DNA of 36,696 nucleotides, taken from assembly GCF_003732485.1 (NCBI RefSeq), contig NZ_MOAK01000032.1, positions 18,517-55,212 on the forward strand, read 5' to 3'. This DNA comes from Pseudomonas protegens (GTDB lineage Bacteria; Pseudomonadota; Gammaproteobacteria; Pseudomonadales; Pseudomonadaceae). Below the pieces are notes generated by a model. The model was not told the DNA's origin. It did no database searches and saw only the letters and a list, made by a program, of their open reading frames with translations. Shown in pieces: positions 34,378 through 36,696 of the stretch. How positions within the stretch are numbered: position 1 is the stretch's first letter; each line of letters begins with the position of its first letter. A program made the translations under genes and the position numbers.

Positions 34378-34917
34378 TTATTGGTAGCTGATGTCGTAGG
34401 TGACAGAAGCGTTTATTGGACCGGCAGTAGCACCTACATCAGTCGCGTAGTACTGCACAGCGTAAGGCAAAGTAATCGCGCTACCGGAAATTGTCATAGC
34501 AGTGGTTGAATCCACTTGAGAGAAATCACCTGCCTTGATTGATTTGCCATTAACCGCATCCACCAATTGCAGATCAACATTCTTAGCAGCACCTGCGTCC
34601 TTACTTGTGTTTAGCAAGGTACCAACGCCAGGACGAACGCCGCTACCACTGGCAAAGACTGCCTTTGCAGTACCGGTAGCATTAGTACAACCAGTCAACT
34701 CGATGTTGAAGCCAGTCTGAGCCGCGACATCCCCTTTGGCGCTCAACTGGCTCACCGATACTTTCGGCAAGTGAACAGTTTGGCTTTTGTCACCTGCAGA
34801 GGCCGAGCAAGTTTGAGCAACCAATTCACCCGTAAAATTAACGGTATTAGCGGCATAGGCAGCTTGAATGCTAATGGCAGAAAATAGTACAGCAAGCGAG
34901 AAAGTACTGCGCTTCAT
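34378..34917 (-). CDS. Major fimbrial subunit (type 1 / CupD1-like pilin)
   Basis: A 179-residue exported pilin. A signal peptide (MKRSTFSLAVLFSAISIQAA-YA) is followed by the donor strand NTVNFTGELVAQTCSAS. Cysteines near residues 37 and 76 (VAQTC, LTGCT) form the conserved disulfide, and the protein ends in ITLPYAVQYYATD and SVTYDISYQ with the penultimate Tyr of the beta-zipper. It is Ala/Thr/Ser rich like most type 1 pilins. Start ATG 34917 is preceded by GGAGCTCTC (about 6 bp spacing). It is the first gene of subunit-chaperone-usher and has a long leader with an Rcs-like box at 35077. Confidence 0.95.
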   Translation of the reverse strand: MKRSTFSLAVLFSAISIQAAYAANTVNFTGELVAQTCSASAGDKSQTVHLPKVSVSQLSAKGDVAAQTGFNIELTGCTNATGTAKAVFASGSGVRPGVGTLLNTSKDAGAAKNVDLQLVDAVNGKSIKAGDFSQVDSTTAMTISGSAITLPYAVQYYATDVGATAGPINASVTYDISYQ

Positions 34918-34960
34918 GAGAGAGCTCCAAAAAATGAAAAAGTCAAAACGATCGCATCAT

Positions 34961-35005
34961 ACGAGCCAACGATCGATATTTTAGATACCGAAGCTATTGG
35001 CTCGT
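34961..35005 (-). promoter_or_regulatory. Inverted repeat in the major subunit leader
   Basis: ACGAGCCAA (34961-34969) and TTGGCTCGT (34997-35005) are perfect 9-bp inverted copies with a 27-nt loop, 44 bp before the ATG. The position suggests a folded 5' UTR or an operator. Confidence 0.45.
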
Positions 35006-35076
35006 TCTTCGTGTGCGACCGGACTATCATCCATATTGAAGCTAACATCACACGTACGTTTTTTTACCAACCGCTG

Positions 35077-35090
35077 TAGGATTTTTCCCT
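35077..35090. promoter_or_regulatory. RcsB-like box upstream of the major fimbrial subunit
   Basis: TAGGATTTTTCCCT, 160 bp above the subunit ATG in the 240-bp gap between the kinase stop and the subunit. It shares TAGGATTTTTCC with the site at 23328. Confidence 0.55.
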
Positions 35091-35157
35091 GCTTCTATCA
35101 CTAGAAGTGTGACATAGCAATCTAAGCCATTCAGCATAGAACCGTGTTTTTTTGCAT

Positions 35158-36696
35158 TCAACCCTCCAGGACAGCTGCTAGCTCACTCATCGCCATCCGC
35201 AGGTTCTTTATCGCAATATCTTGGAGCGCAGAGTCCATAACCGTGCAGGCCTCCTCCAACGCTTCACAGCAATCAATCAAATGTGTGTACTTGATAATAC
35301 GCGCGCCCCCTTTGACTCGATGAGCCAAATTGGAGAGGCCATTTAAATCACGATTACTTGCTAGGACCTGCAAACGCTCTAGATCTTCCCGGTTGCTACG
35401 AGCTAAATCCTCAATTAGACCTCTAAGCAACTCAGTATCTCCACGAGTTAACCTTTCCAATTCACACAAACTTACTCCGTAATTTCTCGGCACTGGCTGC
35501 GACTTGCTCGGTAGCATCAAAGACAACGGCACAATTGACGCCAACTGCTTCGCCAAATCATGCAGACTGATCGGTTTGAACAAACAATCATCCATACCCG
35601 CTTCCAGACAACGAGCTCTTTCCTCTAATTGCGCATTAGCGGTGAAACCTAAAATTGTGCAACGAGGCGTGATTTTTGTGGATTCAATGTCGCGAATCGC
35701 ACGAGTCAATTCATAACCATCCATAGTTGGCATGTTGCAGTCTGTAATCAACGCGTCAAAAGCACCATTGCGCCAAGCACGTAGCCCATGAGCACCATCC
35801 GGGGCGTCCGTCACACTATGTCCCAAGTAAGACAGCTGCCGCGAGAGCAACTGACGATTTGCGGGATAATCATCAACTACTAATATATTCAGCGAGTGCA
35901 ATTGAGGAGCTATTTTGCTGAGTACACACTCGTCAAATGGTAAAGGCGAGAGTGATACAAGGCTGAGTATTACTTCCACCGTGGTACCTTTACCCAACTC
36001 ACTGTACAAGTACAAATTTCCGCCCATCAACTCACATAATGTACGACTAATCATTAGGCCCAAACCTGCACCACTGCGAACTGATTCTTGATTGTTGTTG
36101 GCCCTGCTGAACGGGGTGAATAGGTATTGGTAATCCTCACTGGAAATACCAATACCGGTATCCTGCACTTTCAGGTGTACGCTCATACGCTCACTGCTAG
36201 CCTCGCTTTCTGCTACCAAAATCAGACGCACTTCGCCCTGCTTGGTAAACTTGATGGCATTGCTCAACAAATTGGACAGTACTTGCTTGAAACGCAACGG
36301 ATCGATTAAAACATCGCGATCGGCGTCAGACTGTATATCCAGAAGCAGTCTTAACCGCTTCTGCCGAGACTGAGCTTCGAAGATCCGCGCCACCGACTCA
36401 ACCAGCTCGCGCAGATTGGCTCTCTCAGGGGTTAGCGACAACCGACCCGATTCGATTCGCGCAATATCTAGAATGTCGCCGATCAACTCCATCATCCCGC
36501 GTGCGGCACCAGAGGCTACGTCTAGAGCAAAACGATCTGTAATGCCCTGTTCAGATTTCTCCAAAGCCAGCTCTAGCATTCCGATTACCGCGTTCATTGG
36601 CGTACGGATTTCATGACTCATATTGGCCAAGAATACAGTTTTTGCATGATTAGCTTCCTCGGCAACTTGTTTGGCCTTTTGCAGTTGATCAAGCAG
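35158..36696 (-). CDS. Hybrid sensor histidine kinase with REC and Hpt, N-terminus beyond window
   Basis: The frame is open to the right edge, so the sensing part is missing; 512 residues are visible. HisKA comes first: an [14 protein letters not shown] box with the phosphorylated His at 36613-36615. HATPase_c has its N box ([15 protein letters not shown]), G1 (DTGIGIS), F box ([10 protein letters not shown]) and G2 (GAGLGL). A receiver has DD in [13 protein letters not shown], the acceptor Asp at 35740-35742 (ITDCNMP) and Lys in CLFKP. A C-terminal Hpt domain has the His in [10 protein letters not shown] (35320-35322). This RcsC/BvgS/PvrS-like layout allows a full His-Asp-His-Asp relay to a separate response regulator, and the REC-EAL protein is a candidate recipient. 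A coiled stretch ([16 protein letters not shown]) leads into HisKA. Confidence 0.93.
   Translation of the reverse strand: MLDQLQKAKQVAEEANHAKTVFLANMSHEIRTPMNAVIGMLELALEKSEQGITDRFALDVASGAARGMMELIGDILDIARIESGRLSLTPERANLRELVESVARIFEAQSRQKRLRLLLDIQSDADRDVLIDPLRFKQVLSNLLSNAIKFTKQGEVRLILVAESEASSERMSVHLKVQDTGIGISSEDYQYLFTPFSRANNNQESVRSGAGLGLMISRTLCELMGGNLYLYSELGKGTTVEVILSLVSLSPLPFDECVLSKIAPQLHSLNILVVDDYPANRQLLSRQLSYLGHSVTDAPDGAHGLRAWRNGAFDALITDCNMPTMDGYELTRAIRDIESTKITPRCTILGFTANAQLEERARCLEAGMDDCLFKPISLHDLAKQLASIVPLSLMLPSKSQPVPRNYGVSLCELERLTRGDTELLRGLIEDLARSNREDLERLQVLASNRDLNGLSNLAHRVKGGARIIKYTHLIDCCEALEEACTVMDSALQDIAIKNLRMAMSELAAVLEG

Noticed and set aside
1..36696. CRISPR arrays, tRNA or rRNA genes
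   Set aside because: No regularly spaced direct repeats, cloverleaf genes or rRNA segments were seen on either strand.

Overview
The window reads as a fluorescent Pseudomonas chromosome, and this assignment is inference from gene content and composition. The left third is GC-rich with tightly overlapping genes, a LysR/azoR pair and the 5' end of a Pseudomonas-type dusA. From about 13,540 to the right edge the DNA is visibly more AT-rich and looks like a horizontally acquired genomic island.

Region 1 (1-1,635): a LysR-family regulator running off the left edge and a divergent FMN-dependent azoreductase-type flavoprotein. Region 2 (1,875-13,323): nine co-directional, mostly overlapping genes that look like one operon for an ABC-exported polysaccharide (O-antigen or similar). 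They are wzm, a wzt with a C-terminal carbohydrate-recognition extension, a pyruvyltransferase-family protein, a 2OG-Fe(II) oxygenase, a GT4-GT2 fusion, a methyltransferase, a second GT4-GT2 fusion, and a split GT4 + GT2 pair. The three GT4/GT2 sets are homologous. A modest hairpin with a T-run follows.

Region 3 (13,467-23,400): the first 25 codons of dusA are cut at a position typical of dusA-targeted islands. Beyond this come a dsbA-like gene and two large minus-strand autotransporters. The first carries an endonuclease/exonuclease/phosphatase (EEP) passenger and the second a GDSL esterase passenger. Between them lies a decayed IS5-family transposase. Region 4 (23,755-26,821) is a graveyard of mobile elements: an IS110 transposase with an N-terminal deletion and frameshifts, two IS3-family remnants fused tail to tail at their HSDQGS motif, and a tyrosine recombinase that has lost its catalytic Tyr.

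Region 5 (27,366-36,696): a chaperone-usher fimbrial locus with its signalling genes. It holds a plus-strand tip-adhesin candidate, convergent minus-strand genes for a degenerate receiver protein and a REC-EAL c-di-GMP phosphodiesterase, then usher, chaperone and major subunit, and the C-terminal part of a hybrid sensor kinase with an Hpt domain. The set resembles the CupD/Pvr/Rcs systems of P. aeruginosa.

The most interesting signal is a 14-bp box of the form TARGAYTTTTCC, close to the enterobacterial RcsB/RcsAB box. It recurs upstream of the fimbrial subunit, the REC-EAL gene, the adhesin and the GDSL autotransporter, suggesting one phosphorelay may co-regulate fimbriae and a surface esterase. 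The EEP-passenger autotransporter is the most unusual single protein.
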